This document shows positions 22,511 through 32,395 of a DNA stretch of 54,191 bases, piece by piece (the first letter of the stretch is position 1; each line of letters starts with the position of its first letter). A model generated the notes under the pieces. It saw only the letters and a program-made list of their open reading frames with translations, was not told where the DNA came from and did not search any database. The translations under genes were made by a program, and so were the position numbers. This DNA is from Exiguobacterium sibiricum 7-3 (GTDB lineage Bacteria; Bacillota; Bacilli; Exiguobacteriales; Exiguobacteriaceae), in assembly GCF_000620865.1 (NCBI RefSeq), contig NZ_JHZS01000005.1, positions 1 to 54,191 on the forward strand, written 5' to 3'.

Positions 22511-23383
22511 ATGGGCGGTTTCCTTTCGAAAGCAATTAACACGCTGTTTGAAGACTGGATTGATGGAGCTATTGACTTTATTTTAGTGTTACTCGCTCAA
22601 ATAGGTGGATCTGGAATAAAGATTCTAGAGATGGATATCGTCGTAGATTCGATCATATACGCTCAAGGAATAGGAATAACTCTTTTATCTGTTGTTTTAG
22701 CAAAAGAGATGTTATTCCGTTACATCCTTCAAGAATCTGGTGATGAAGTTGCTGATCCGGCAAAAATACTCATTCGAGTGGTTAAATCGGTAGCTGTAAT
22801 CATGAGTGTTCCTTGGATAGTAACCACTATCTACAAGTTTGGAACTACTTTAGCTATAGACGTAGCCAAACTAGAAGGTGGCGGTTTCGGTAGTCCAGCA
22901 GGTAAAGGATCGCTCAAAGACATGTTAAAAGCGTTCTCAGCATTACAATACTTGCCGTTATTTATCTTAGTAATGGTAATCTCCATCGTAATTTTAATGT
23001 TTATTATTGTTATTCAGGCATCGATCCGAGCAGCAGAATTAGCATTTTTAGCTGTCGCTGGTTGTTTCATGGCTGTCTCTCTAATGAACCCTAATAGTGA
23101 GATGTATTCCTCATGGTGGAGACAACTGCTAGCGATATCACTAGCACAAGCTTCGCAGCTATTGCTCATAAAAATAGGATTTGAATCTTTGCAGACCATG
23201 TTTAAGGGGCCAGAAGAAGCATTATTAGGATTTTGTTTGTTCTTTGGTGTATTGATTGTGGCTGTAAAAGTACCGACGATCCTTAAAGAACATATTCACT
23301 CTACAGGTACAGGAAAGATGGGCTCAAGTAGTGGTCAACAATTTAGCATGATGGCGGTCTCAAGAATGGTCATGAAAAAATGA
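22511..23383 (+). CDS. VirB6/TrbL-like membrane channel protein
   Basis: A 290-residue polytopic membrane protein. Hydrophobic segments are near 20-35, 50-65, 90-112, 145-175 (LPLFILVMVISIVILMFIIVIQAS), 182-197 and 235-255. The arrangement, with the central RAAELAFLAVAGCFMAVSL followed by WWRQLLAISLAQASQLLL, fits the VirB6/TrbL family that forms the inner-membrane part of type IV secretion channels. It starts one base after the pilin stop with a poor ribosome binding site, so translation is probably coupled. The VirB3-like gene follows eight bases later. Confidence 0.75.
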   Translation: MGGFLSKAINTLFEDWIDGAIDFILVLLAQIGGSGIKILEMDIVVDSIIYAQGIGITLLSVVLAKEMLFRYILQESGDEVADPAKILIRVVKSVAVIMSVPWIVTTIYKFGTTLAIDVAKLEGGGFGSPAGKGSLKDMLKAFSALQYLPLFILVMVISIVILMFIIVIQASIRAAELAFLAVAGCFMAVSLMNPNSEMYSSWWRQLLAISLAQASQLLLIKIGFESLQTMFKGPEEALLGFCLFFGVLIVAVKVPTILKEHIHSTGTGKMGSSSGQQFSMMAVSRMVMKK

Positions 23384-23391
23384 GGTGAATC

Positions 23392-23742
23392 ATGAATTTC
23401 GATTTCGAAAAAATGGTGAACCAACAAACTGAAACGAAATACATCATTCCTAAAAACATTAAAGCTAGATTTGAAATTTTCGGTGTAGGGTTGCGAGAGA
23501 TTATCGCAATCCTAATTGCCGGAATAGTTGGACTGATTATCATTTCAACTGTAGATCTAATTATTGATGTTAAAGGATTGGTAAAGGCACTGGTCGTTCT
23601 AGTTTTTGGTGGTGTTTCGTTCTTACTTGTTGTCGAAGATCCAAGAGAAGGTGTATCGGTCATAAAGTTTGTTCAGTATTATAAAGATTTTCTAAAAAGA
23701 CCTAGAAAGTATCTATATTCGAAACTCGATAGAGGTGAATAA
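23392..23742 (+). CDS. PrgI/VirB3-like membrane protein
   Basis: A 116-residue protein with two adjacent membrane segments near 37-58 and 63-82, preceded by TKYIIPKNIKARFEIFGVGLREI and followed by a basic tail (YYKDFLKRPRKYLYSKLDRG). This is the PrgI/VirB3-type layout, and these proteins accompany VirB4 in Gram-positive conjugation systems. Its place directly before the VirB4 genes matches. AGGTGAATC precedes the ATG. Confidence 0.78.
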   Translation: MNFDFEKMVNQQTETKYIIPKNIKARFEIFGVGLREIIAILIAGIVGLIIISTVDLIIDVKGLVKALVVLVFGGVSFLLVVEDPREGVSVIKFVQYYKDFLKRPRKYLYSKLDRGE

Positions 23743-23798
23743 ATATTTTTACACTTAAAAGAAAAAAAGTAACGACTGAAGAAAAAAATAAGATTGAG

Positions 23799-24398
23799 AT
23801 GAACAGTAATAAGCAAAATGCTCAAAATTGGTTCAATATTTCTGATGTAAATGACAATCTGATTATAAAAAAAGATCAAAAAGTAATTGCACTGATTAGG
23901 GTTGGAGCAGTAAATATGTCACTTTTATCAAAGACCGAAAAAGACATGAGAATTCGTCAACTTTTTGAGGTCATGAATGGAATCGATACTAGGTATAAAA
24001 TTTTTTCAATCGCGCGACCTGTAGATTTGGATGGTTTCATCGAGCAATTGAAAGTAAAACAATCTCAAGAATCAATTGGTATGAAGAAAAGGCTGTTAAG
24101 TAATGCAATGTCACATGCAGCCATCATGGCTTCTGGTGGTGAAGCAGTTGAACAGCAATTCTACCTCCTACTAGAGGGAGACATTTCGACAAATCCAGAG
24201 TATGAAAAAAATACATTGATTAGAAGAACTAAGGAAATTGCTGCTAATTTAACTTCAGCTGGATTAGGTGGGCATCTATGTACCAATCAAGAAATCAGGG
24301 ACCTCTTATTCATTTTTGCGAATCCTCAACAAGCAGCTTATGAAAGAGCCCCACAAGACAATGGACCGTATTTTACTAACTATGTGGAGGGTAAGTGA
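23799..24398 (+). CDS. VirB4 N-terminal-domain-like protein, possible ATT start upstream
   Basis: A 199-residue soluble protein that corresponds to the N-terminal domain of VirB4-type ATPases: NWFNISDVNDNLIIKKDQKVIALIRVGAVNMSLLSK, then a helical part and EQQFYLLLEGD. It contains no Walker motifs. The next gene encodes the ATPase part, so VirB4 is split in two here. ATG 23799 is the first conventional start but has only a weak ribosome binding site. The frame is open back to a stop at 23736, and GAGGTGA lies six bases before an in-frame ATT at 23745, which would give 18 more residues (FTLKRKKVTTEEKNKIE) and a 2-bp gap to the previous gene. Confidence 0.72.
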   Translation: MNSNKQNAQNWFNISDVNDNLIIKKDQKVIALIRVGAVNMSLLSKTEKDMRIRQLFEVMNGIDTRYKIFSIARPVDLDGFIEQLKVKQSQESIGMKKRLLSNAMSHAAIMASGGEAVEQQFYLLLEGDISTNPEYEKNTLIRRTKEIAANLTSAGLGGHLCTNQEIRDLLFIFANPQQAAYERAPQDNGPYFTNYVEGK

Positions 24399-26245
24399 AG
24401 ATGGCAAAAAAAGTAGAACAAACGTCGCCATTGATTGAGCAAATTTCTCCAATGGTGATTGAATTTAAGCCTAAGAAAGTTGTATGGGGAGATCGGGTAC
24501 AGCGCACTTATGTCATCACGCAATATCCTAACCAGGTGTCGGCTGCTTGGTTGTCTCGAGTCTCGAATATGGAGGGTGTGACAGTGTCAATTCAAATTGA
24601 TCCTACAGACCCCTTTGAACTTGTAAAAGAAATTAGACGTTCTAGTGGTGAGTTGTCATCTCGACTAATGGAAGTCAAAAATCCATTTGAACAACAACGA
24701 ACAAAAGACCAACTAGAGGATGTACAGCAGTTATTAAAAGATATCGATAGAGATCAACAAAGTGTTCTTAATTTAACTACCTTGCTTTTAGTAGGTGCTG
24801 AGAATGATGAATCCTTAGAAGTACGGTGTAGACGAGTTGAAGCAGAGTTAGCTGCAGGCGGACTTAGAGCACGAACGCCGATTCTTAGACAAGAAGATTG
24901 CTTAAAAGGACTTACTCCTTGGGAGATGGTACCGAAAAATATCACTGCAATCGGACAACGAAACATGACCGCCAAAACTGCTGCTGCAAGTTATCCCTTT
25001 GTATTTTCTGGACTAAATGATGGTAAAGGGATTTTGTTAGGTACAGATACAGCTGGAGGAATTGTATTAACAGATTTTTGGGTTCGACAGTCAGACAGAA
25101 CGAACAGTAACGTTACTGTTATCGGAAAGCCTGGTGTAGGTAAATCAACCTTAGTAAAAAAAATATTAGCTAATGAGTGGGCTCAAGGTTCTAAAGTAAT
25201 CGTAATCGACCCTGAAAATGAATATGGAGACTTATGTAAGAACCTTGGAGGGCAGTATATTGACGCTGCAGGAGATCCTAAAGGACGAATTAATCCCTTA
25301 CAAGTTAGAGCAGTACCAGCTGATGACGATGAAGAAAGTGATCCACTGTTTGAAGATAAAGTAGATGATGGGAAAGCTAAACGTGGTCCTCTAGCACAAC
25401 ATTTTCAGGTTCTACGATCATTCTTCAGAATGTACTTGAAAGACATGACGGTTTTAGAAGAGGTTTTACTAGAAAGAGCATTAGAAGTCCTTTATAAGAG
25501 TAAGGGCATCTCTTGGACTACCGAACCTACATCTATATCAAATGAAGACTGGCCAACTCTAGAAGAGTTATACGAATTGATTTTAGAGACTTCTAAAACG
25601 AACACTGAAAATGATTCCTCTAAAAATGAGTCAGAAAAAGAGTGGAAAACGCTAGCGATGCGATTGCGATCAAGCGCAATCGGGGCCGACTCATTTTTGT
25701 GGAACGGACCAACGACAATTAAAGCTGAAAGTGACTTCATTGTTCTAAATATAAATAAACTCCTTGAGGCAGATGAACGAACTATGAGAGCACAATTTTA
25801 TAATATTTTAGGTTGGGTTTGGGATGAAGTGAGTAGAGATAAGGACGAACGAGTATTTATTGCTGTCGATGAAACATACTTGTTAGCTGATCCAGATCAT
25901 CCGCAGCCACTACAATTTTTACGAAATACTTCTAAACGTATTCGTAAACGTGAAGGTGGATTGATGTCAATTTTTCATAACTTAGTGGATATGCTGGATC
26001 CTTCAGTTCAAAGATATGGTCAAGCGTTGATTGATAACCCGGTCTATAAATTCATTATGGGTCAAGGGGATAAGGATATCGAAGCGTTACAAAAGCTTAT
26101 GTCGCTTTCTGAAAGAGAGGTACAAACATTAGCAGATGGTAGACGTGGGGAAGCTCTATTTGTGGCAGGAAGTAAAAGATTGCATTTAAAAATAGACGTC
26201 ACTCAAGAAGAACTTGAGCTATTTGGGGCTGGAGGTGGACGTTAA
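24395..26245 (+). CDS. VirB4-type conjugation ATPase
   Basis: A 616-residue ATPase that energises the secretion channel and pilus. Walker A is VIGKPGVGKST near 242-252, followed by KVIVIDPENEYGDLC, and Walker B ERVFIAVDETYLL near 487-499, with the family's arginine-rich LQFLRNTSKRIRKREGG downstream. Residues 1-200 contain the later half of the VirB4 N-terminal region; the earlier half is the separate gene before it. Starts GTG 24395 and ATG 24401 are both possible after GAGG. The genes overlap by four bases, so the two VirB4 parts are made in step. Confidence 0.9.
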   Translation: MKMAKKVEQTSPLIEQISPMVIEFKPKKVVWGDRVQRTYVITQYPNQVSAAWLSRVSNMEGVTVSIQIDPTDPFELVKEIRRSSGELSSRLMEVKNPFEQQRTKDQLEDVQQLLKDIDRDQQSVLNLTTLLLVGAENDESLEVRCRRVEAELAAGGLRARTPILRQEDCLKGLTPWEMVPKNITAIGQRNMTAKTAAASYPFVFSGLNDGKGILLGTDTAGGIVLTDFWVRQSDRTNSNVTVIGKPGVGKSTLVKKILANEWAQGSKVIVIDPENEYGDLCKNLGGQYIDAAGDPKGRINPLQVRAVPADDDEESDPLFEDKVDDGKAKRGPLAQHFQVLRSFFRMYLKDMTVLEEVLLERALEVLYKSKGISWTTEPTSISNEDWPTLEELYELILETSKTNTENDSSKNESEKEWKTLAMRLRSSAIGADSFLWNGPTTIKAESDFIVLNINKLLEADERTMRAQFYNILGWVWDEVSRDKDERVFIAVDETYLLADPDHPQPLQFLRNTSKRIRKREGGLMSIFHNLVDMLDPSVQRYGQALIDNPVYKFIMGQGDKDIEALQKLMSLSEREVQTLADGRRGEALFVAGSKRLHLKIDVTQEELELFGAGGGR

Positions 26246-26262
26246 ATAAGGGGATGACCAAA

Positions 26263-26436
26263 ATGATCAAATCAAAAGAACAAGACTATAACTGCTGTAT
26301 CAAGTTTACGATGGATCAAAAATTTGAGCTTGAGAATATAGCTAGAGATTACGGCCTATCAATCACACAAATCATTAAAGTAATCACTTTAAAAAAATTA
26401 AAAGAGTATAAAGAGTCACCTAATCAATTTATCTGA
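26263..26436 (+). CDS. Small RHH-like protein (57 aa)
   Basis: A 57-residue protein. NCCIKFTMDQKFELENIARDYGLSITQIIKVITLKKL reads as a strand and two helices, the ribbon-helix-helix pattern. The ATG at 26263 is nine bases after AAGGGG; ATG 26254 is too close to it. It lies between the VirB4 gene and the Tad-like genes. It may be a local regulator. Confidence 0.55.
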   Translation: MIKSKEQDYNCCIKFTMDQKFELENIARDYGLSITQIIKVITLKKLKEYKESPNQFI

Positions 26437-26453
26437 TCGAAAGGGGGAGCAAT

Positions 26454-27761
26454 ATGTACGGAATAATTTCTAGTCCAAGAAATAATCATCTGTTTAAGTC
26501 TGTTTCCGAAGAAGAATTAGTCTTTGAGGCTATTGACGAGTTTGGTGATACCGAGTTTTTAAATGCATGTACTAAGGTTTCGAGAGTAACACTAAATTAT
26601 GTTTTGATTGATCTTACTTGTGCCTCAGAACAAGCTCTTACAAAAGGAATAATTAATATCGTATTGAATAAACCATCTACTCGTATCATAACAGTTGGAA
26701 TTGATCTTAAGGTCGGAGATAAAACGCTTAGTCTACTTATATCTTCTGGTATTTACGATATTGTTTCCCTTCAAGATCCTACTGGTCAAGACTATCAAGA
26801 AATATATGAAATGAATCAATACAAGTTAACAGCAGCCATTGAAGAGCGAAAGACATTAGCCGATGCTATACGATGGAAAAGCAGTATGGAACGTTCAGAG
26901 ATGCTTGCAGATTACGAAGAACCGGAAATTGCAGATAACTCTAAAGAGATTAAGGTTAAAGAAAAAATTATTGTCAAAGAAGTAGTGAAGACTAAAGTCA
27001 TTAATGTAGAGTCTAGCAGTTGGTTTGTAGTTAACCTTACTCGAAGGGCAGGAACAAGCTTAGTAACGCAATCTTTAGCTAAATTTTTAGCTGATATGGA
27101 CTTCGATATAAGGGTAACTGAATCACCTTTCAATAAACCTACTTTTTTGTACTCCACAGGTAATCACTATGAATTACCAAGTTCCATAATCGATGGAGAC
27201 GGAGATACATACTACCAGCCTTACGAGTATAAAAAAATTAAGTGGGATCTCAAAACAAGCTATAGGGAAATTTCCTTTGAGGATGTGGATTTCTTAAAGT
27301 TACTAATAAAGGTGAAACAAGGTCTTAACTTGATTGATGTCGGTGATAGCTATTTCGAAAGACCACAAATCATGCAGGATGTTAGAAAGTTAATTGTTGT
27401 GTTAGAACCAGAAATTAACGGGCTCTGGGAATGCAGAGAACGAAAGAAGCAAATAGACTTACTAAGCAAAAAAGGTGTAGAGGTCATCTACGTAATAAAT
27501 AAGTCACATGATCTAATTTCTGATGAATTTGCAAGTAACAATGGATTCGAAAATTATGTCTTCTTACCAATTTTGGATTCAGAGATTATTTATAAAAGAT
27601 CGTTAAAGAACCAACTTCTTCTAAATTCAACCGATGATATAGATGATGCATTTATCCAAGGTCTAAATAACCTTTCAAAGATAATGAGTATTCCTATTTA
27701 CCAAGATGCGCGAGAACCAAGAAAAAGAAGAAAAATAAGAATACCGTTCTTGAAAAACTGA
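26454..27761 (+). CDS. CpaE/TadZ-like protein with a degenerate ATPase loop
   Basis: A 435-residue protein. The first 130 residues look like an atypical receiver domain (YVLIDLTCASEQALTKGII, then RIITVGIDLKVG). A charged linker follows, then an ATPase-like domain from about 180 with WFVVNLTRRAGTSLVTQSLAKFLADM, a degenerate form of the CpaE/MinD loop that lacks the lysines. Receiver plus MinD-like ATPase is the CpaE/TadZ plan; these proteins place the Tad pilus at the cell pole. A second, shorter TadZ-like ATPase is encoded at 33279, so this one may be a diverged regulator. The ATG at 26454 follows AAAGGGGGAG. Confidence 0.6.
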   Translation: MYGIISSPRNNHLFKSVSEEELVFEAIDEFGDTEFLNACTKVSRVTLNYVLIDLTCASEQALTKGIINIVLNKPSTRIITVGIDLKVGDKTLSLLISSGIYDIVSLQDPTGQDYQEIYEMNQYKLTAAIEERKTLADAIRWKSSMERSEMLADYEEPEIADNSKEIKVKEKIIVKEVVKTKVINVESSSWFVVNLTRRAGTSLVTQSLAKFLADMDFDIRVTESPFNKPTFLYSTGNHYELPSSIIDGDGDTYYQPYEYKKIKWDLKTSYREISFEDVDFLKLLIKVKQGLNLIDVGDSYFERPQIMQDVRKLIVVLEPEINGLWECRERKKQIDLLSKKGVEVIYVINKSHDLISDEFASNNGFENYVFLPILDSEIIYKRSLKNQLLLNSTDDIDDAFIQGLNNLSKIMSIPIYQDAREPRKRRKIRIPFLKN

Positions 27762-27770
27762 TTGACCTCA

Positions 27771-27808
27771 TTGTCAAGTGAAGGAATTTACTTTATTTAG
27801 TTTAATTG
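27771..27808 (+). promoter_or_regulatory. Candidate promoter of the SH3-Tad block
   Basis: TTGTCA (27771-27776), 17 bases, TATTTA (27794-27799), immediately followed by the plasmid-wide word TAGTTTAATT at 27798-27807. It lies in one of the few gaps within the transfer region, so the Tad block may have its own controlled promoter. Confidence 0.5.
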
Positions 27809-27877
27809 TTATCATATATATAGGAAGAAAAGCGGATAAAAGCATTTAATCACCTATATCATAGGGAGGAATATTTT

Positions 27878-29122
27878 ATGAAAAAGAGTTTATCAGCAGT
27901 GATCGCAGCTACAGTATTTTTATCTGGAGTACCTAGTGTAAGCATTCTCGAGAATGCTCCTGGCCAAGTACGAAAAGTAGAAGCAGCTACTTTCAAACAG
28001 TTTAAAGGTACGTCTACTGCAGATTTAAATGTACGGAGTGGCCCAAGCACGAAATATAAGAAATTAGGTCTTCTTAAAAAAAATACTGCAGTTACGGTAA
28101 CTGGAAGTAAAGATGACTGGTATAAGATCTCGTATAAGGGAAAAACTGCATACGTTTCAGCTAAGTACATCAGAAAGAATGAATCAGTCAGTATGTTTAA
28201 GCAATTTTCAGTTACTACTACTGAGGCTTTGAATGTACGCCAATCAAGATCTGTGTCATCTAAAAAGTTGGGGCAACTTGCTAAAGGAATTAAAGTGACA
28301 GTAATCGGGTCAAAATCAGGCTGGTACACAATCAAGTACAAAGGTAAAACTGGTTACATTTCTTCAAAATATACAAAAAAGACTTCAACAACTCTTAAAG
28401 TTCAGTATTACGCTTCTGTAATTTCGACTAAAGCATATGTACGAACTGGTGCATCAACTAAATACAAGGCGGTAGGTACACTGAAAAAAGGAACGAAGGT
28501 AGGAGTCTATGGTACTAGCAATGGCTTCTCAAAAATTCTGTTCCAAAAATCGTATCACTTTATCAAATCGTCAGATATTAAAAAGGCTGTCATTTCTTCA
28601 AAACCTACAGTTCCTTCGAAACCTACAACTCCTCCAAAAGATACATCTGATAAACCAAGCAATGTATCGGGATATGAGCTGCAAACTGGTAGCTATGCTT
28701 TAGCATTGAAATTTGATGAAGTCAATAAAGTAAAAATCTCAAACTCATTTTCTTACGAAACAAAAGTGAAAGAAACAAAGGCAATCGCTGATGCTCTAGG
28801 TGCTAAGTCAAACGGATCTGTGATCAATTTGGTAAACACTGTAGATGGGTTTGAATCTTTAGATGATGTTAAGGTTGCCTACGATTTTGCCTACGGCTCG
28901 CAAAAATTCAAAATGTATTACTCAAGTGGACGTGATTTACGAATTAAAGAAAGTAAGTACATCATGAAAATCATGTTAAAACCATATCTACCTAATGGCT
29001 ATGAATCAGTAGTAAATAAATACTTTGACGGTCAATACTACGGTGGAGATGGTTATGGTCCTTATGAAGTTGATGGCTATAAGGTCACTTTCAACGCTGG
29101 AAGTATTCGTTTTGAGAAATAA
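27878..29122 (+). CDS. Secreted protein with three bacterial SH3 repeats
   Basis: A 414-residue exported protein with a signal peptide (about 1-30). Three SH3b repeats lie near 45-105, 110-168 and 178-235; the first two have ALNVR/DLNVRSGPSTKYKKLG and the GxWYKIxYKGKTxYVSxKYI end. A proline-rich linker (SSKPTVPSKPTTPPKDTSDK) leads to a C-terminal domain of 130 residues I do not recognise. SH3b repeats bind peptidoglycan, so the protein probably sits in the wall and helps the transfer apparatus or pilus cross it. The ATG follows AGGGAGG. It is the first gene after the internal promoter. Confidence 0.8.
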   Translation: MKKSLSAVIAATVFLSGVPSVSILENAPGQVRKVEAATFKQFKGTSTADLNVRSGPSTKYKKLGLLKKNTAVTVTGSKDDWYKISYKGKTAYVSAKYIRKNESVSMFKQFSVTTTEALNVRQSRSVSSKKLGQLAKGIKVTVIGSKSGWYTIKYKGKTGYISSKYTKKTSTTLKVQYYASVISTKAYVRTGASTKYKAVGTLKKGTKVGVYGTSNGFSKILFQKSYHFIKSSDIKKAVISSKPTVPSKPTTPPKDTSDKPSNVSGYELQTGSYALALKFDEVNKVKISNSFSYETKVKETKAIADALGAKSNGSVINLVNTVDGFESLDDVKVAYDFAYGSQKFKMYYSSGRDLRIKESKYIMKIMLKPYLPNGYESVVNKYFDGQYYGGDGYGPYEVDGYKVTFNAGSIRFEK

Positions 29123-29141
29123 GCATATCGGGGGATTCTGA

Positions 29142-31946
29142 ATGAAGCTGAAGAAAGTACCGCTTATTTTATTGACTATGTTTTTGCTGACAAGTACCTC
29201 TGTTGCAGAAGCTAACACAGTCAGTGTAGGTGATAATGAACAAAATGCAGTCAACATTCAAGATGTTGAATTTATTGAGAGTAACGGCATAAAATCTTTT
29301 CTTGATTCGACAGTAAGTAGGACTAAAGGAAGAGTTCCTATTCATTCATGGAAAGACCTAGAAGGAAAAATGATCACATCTGATAGTGGGAAAGTAGTTA
29401 AACTCATCGATTCAGATCATAACGGAGAAGTAATCGTTACTGAAAGTAAACAACCTACAGTATTTGCTACTTATCGAACAATTGGAGCAGCTGTTCAAAA
29501 TACGAATTCCGGTTATTCAGCCTTAGCGATTCAGGCATGTGGTGATACAGACTGGCTATCATACGTAAAAAGTATTGGTGTACCTACAGTCTCAAACAGA
29601 ATAGGTGGGAAGACATATAGCTTAAATCCGAGTCTTTCACGAAAGTATAGACTATTGATTTATGGAACTCCTAAAGATGTCAATGACAGTAGCTATGGAA
29701 ATGATTACTCAGGTGGACAGTGGCGATACCTTGGTTATTCTCGCTATGGCGGACTGATGATTAATGAAGACTATCCTGAATATATCGGTATCAGTAAATT
29801 TGATGCCGATCTATTCTTAAAGTCTGAAAACTATGCAACACGAGTAAAGTACGCTTATGCAATGAAAGATGTTTTCTACTCTCCAAGAGGAAGTCTTTAT
29901 GATGAAGCTGTTAAAACAATGGGTTACTTTTCTTGGTTAGGGAAAAAGTTGCTCGATTATAAATCTGGATCTTGGTGGTTAAAAAACGAAGACGAAGCTA
30001 GAATTCGAATTCAAAGTATTCGAAGAGGATATGAGGCCGGGTTAGCAGTCACACAATATCGAGATCCGAATTCAGGGATATATTGGTATCAGGCATACAT
30101 CGTTAAAGCACTAGACTTCCCAGAGTGTCCAGAACCCGATATGAAAGCTAATTCACTGACAGCTTCTCGATCATCAAATAACGTAAACCTTACATTCAAA
30201 GTTCAGAATGCATCGCCAGATAAACAAATCGTAACTTCAAAAGTAGCAGTACCTTGGAGTGTGAGATGGAATTTTGATGGAATAGATGCAAAGGGAAAAG
30301 CTGTTTCCAAAAGTGGAACATTATCAACAGCAACATTACCAAAGTACGGTAAGTCATTCCCGTATGGAACAGTATATAGCAAGTCTTACGGATTCAATCC
30401 GAATATAACCACGACGTGGGCGGGCGTGCTTAAGTTTACTGCAGAGTTTAACCCTAATGGAAGCAAGGACATGACAGAGGAGAATTATGCTAACAATAGT
30501 GCTAGCGCTAGCTTAATCTGGAGTCCTAAAAGCGTTCCGCCACCTAAACCAGGCACATGCCAAATTGAAGATATAGATCCTCCAGAATATCGATATGACT
30601 ATGAGTTAGATTTATCAGTTGAACGGCTTGAAACCAAAACTACGGAATCAAATTCCATGACTACAACACCGATTTCGGTTTACAGAGCTAATTATGCAGC
30701 GAATCGATTAAAAGCAAAAAATGCAATTAACAAAGACTTATCTTCAAAAAAAGCAACTAAGTCAAGTCAAGAACTAAAAAAGGCACAGTATCAATCAGAG
30801 TTAGTCACGTTAAACAAGAAGTTAGCTGATGCTAAAAAAGGTGATGAAGTAGAAAGCTGTGTAATTGATGGAAATGGCAAAGAACAGTGTACGACTAAAA
30901 CTGTCGTAAACGCTGCTGAAGTCAATGCTGCTCAAGCAGCTGTTAACAGCAAGCAGACTCAAATCAACGATTTAGAATGCGATATTGGTCAAACCGATCA
31001 GTGGATTGATCACTACGAGAAAGAATTGGATGAAGTCAATGCTGATGAATCTAAATATAGCACCACTAATCCTAATTTAACGCTAAAAGTGAACAACGAT
31101 GTGAAAAGCGAAACGCATGTTTCGTTGAAGGAAGGAGAACGGAAAACAGTAAGTTTATCTTGGAAGGTAGAGGATGAAGCAACTGTAGTGGCAGAAATCA
31201 ATGAAGACGGAACTTATGAAGAATATGTTGACGGCGTGGAAGACGTTTACGCAAATAATGTTCGTGAAACGACGATATTCACACCTTCAAGGGAAGTTGG
31301 TATGTGTGGACCAAGTTCTGAAGCTAGTGGTCCAGTAATCACTATAAGCGACTCTATTTTAGGAGACAGAACGTATACCGAGACATTAAGAGGATCCATA
31401 AATAGTGTGTTTCCTGCAAAGTTAAGAGCTGGATATGGGTTCACGTATACAGTTGATACTCAATACTTCAATGAATATCAACCATTGTATAACGGTACAG
31501 CGAAGAACGCAGCAGTTCAATATGAATATTCACCTAATGAATTGGACACTATGCAAGCTCTCGAAAGAATCACAGATACAGGTCAGTTTGCTCGATTCGT
31601 ACCAAAAACTGTATATGTAACAAGAAATTCAGGCGTTGTGTTTAATACTAACAATCCAGCGCAATCATCAGAAGAACTAATTAATGGTGGACGAAAATGG
31701 TATTCAAATTTCGAACAAAAAGACGGTAAATATCCTTTTGAAGTAAACGTAGGACGAGGCGGAGTAAATGAGCTCGGCTTATGCCTTACAAGTGAAGTAG
31801 AGATTAAAGGTACCGCCATGGATGACTTCGTTCGTAGATCCGTTTCACCGAGTAAACCGTTTCCTACAGGAAACGGATGGGACTGGACCGGTAAGAGCAA
31901 TATTATTAGTGGTTTGGTTGACTGGGTTAAAGGAGCAAACTTATGA
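29142..31946 (+). CDS. Large secreted protein with coiled coil, possible pilus-associated surface protein
   Basis: A 934-residue protein with a signal peptide (KVPLILLTMFLLTSTSVAEA). From about 340 to 465 there is a beta-rich segment resembling CARDB-type domains (NNVNLTFKVQNASPDKQIVTSK to NYANNSASASLIW). A charged coiled coil follows at about 520-640 (KKAQYQSELVTLNKKLADAKKG, then AAQAAVNSKQTQINDLECDIGQ), and then further beta-rich parts with a few cysteines. There is no LPXTG anchor and no clear C-terminal membrane segment. I do not recognise the whole protein. Its size and place between the SH3 protein and the pilus genes suggest a surface adhesin or a TadG-like tip factor. The next gene overlaps its stop by four bases. 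Confidence 0.6.
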   Translation: MKLKKVPLILLTMFLLTSTSVAEANTVSVGDNEQNAVNIQDVEFIESNGIKSFLDSTVSRTKGRVPIHSWKDLEGKMITSDSGKVVKLIDSDHNGEVIVTESKQPTVFATYRTIGAAVQNTNSGYSALAIQACGDTDWLSYVKSIGVPTVSNRIGGKTYSLNPSLSRKYRLLIYGTPKDVNDSSYGNDYSGGQWRYLGYSRYGGLMINEDYPEYIGISKFDADLFLKSENYATRVKYAYAMKDVFYSPRGSLYDEAVKTMGYFSWLGKKLLDYKSGSWWLKNEDEARIRIQSIRRGYEAGLAVTQYRDPNSGIYWYQAYIVKALDFPECPEPDMKANSLTASRSSNNVNLTFKVQNASPDKQIVTSKVAVPWSVRWNFDGIDAKGKAVSKSGTLSTATLPKYGKSFPYGTVYSKSYGFNPNITTTWAGVLKFTAEFNPNGSKDMTEENYANNSASASLIWSPKSVPPPKPGTCQIEDIDPPEYRYDYELDLSVERLETKTTESNSMTTTPISVYRANYAANRLKAKNAINKDLSSKKATKSSQELKKAQYQSELVTLNKKLADAKKGDEVESCVIDGNGKEQCTTKTVVNAAEVNAAQAAVNSKQTQINDLECDIGQTDQWIDHYEKELDEVNADESKYSTTNPNLTLKVNNDVKSETHVSLKEGERKTVSLSWKVEDEATVVAEINEDGTYEEYVDGVEDVYANNVRETTIFTPSREVGMCGPSSEASGPVITISDSILGDRTYTETLRGSINSVFPAKLRAGYGFTYTVDTQYFNEYQPLYNGTAKNAAVQYEYSPNELDTMQALERITDTGQFARFVPKTVYVTRNSGVVFNTNNPAQSSEELINGGRKWYSNFEQKDGKYPFEVNVGRGGVNELGLCLTSEVEIKGTAMDDFVRRSVSPSKPFPTGNGWDWTGKSNIISGLVDWVKGANL

Positions 31947-32395
31947 GTAAAATGACTTGGTTTGGTTTAGTTGTAACTCTATTCACCATGTGTTTTGCCT
32001 TTCAAATTGACTCTATCGTTTTGAATGCAAGTATGATTGATAATCGTGACGCAGTTAAACAAGCTTCAGAATCATCCATTCAAAAATCGATAAACAAAGG
32101 TACTTTAAGGGTTAATGAAATGATTGAAATCGATCCCGTGAAGTTTAGTCAAGAGTATCAAAAAGATTATGCCTTAAATAATGATTTCAATTATGAGGGT
32201 AGTAAACGAAACTTTAAAATCGTCAAAGTAAACACTTCCCCAGCGATGATAGCCGTCGAGGGGGAGGTTGTAAACGATTCTACATTTAAGCGTATTACTA
32301 AAGATCAAGAAGAAGAGGTAAGTATACTGTCTAAAAATATTGTTATTTATGAAGCACGAAGTAAGCTGAAGATTCCAGGGGGGAACTTAGATTGA
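31943..32395 (+). CDS. Pseudopilin-like small membrane protein
   Basis: A 150-residue protein with one N-terminal hydrophobic segment (about 5-28) and a soluble part of about 120 residues. This is the layout of TadE-type pseudopilins and DUF5411-like proteins found in Firmicute Tad loci. It is overlapped by the genes on both sides, so it is translated as part of the pilus block. The family assignment is tentative. Confidence 0.5.
   Translation: MSKMTWFGLVVTLFTMCFAFQIDSIVLNASMIDNRDAVKQASESSIQKSINKGTLRVNEMIEIDPVKFSQEYQKDYALNNDFNYEGSKRNFKIVKVNTSPAMIAVEGEVVNDSTFKRITKDQEEEVSILSKNIVIYEARSKLKIPGGNLD

Noticed and set aside
31583-31900. 105-codon minus-strand ORF opposite the large secreted protein
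   Set aside because: Antisense shadow with no ribosome binding site or recognisable features.
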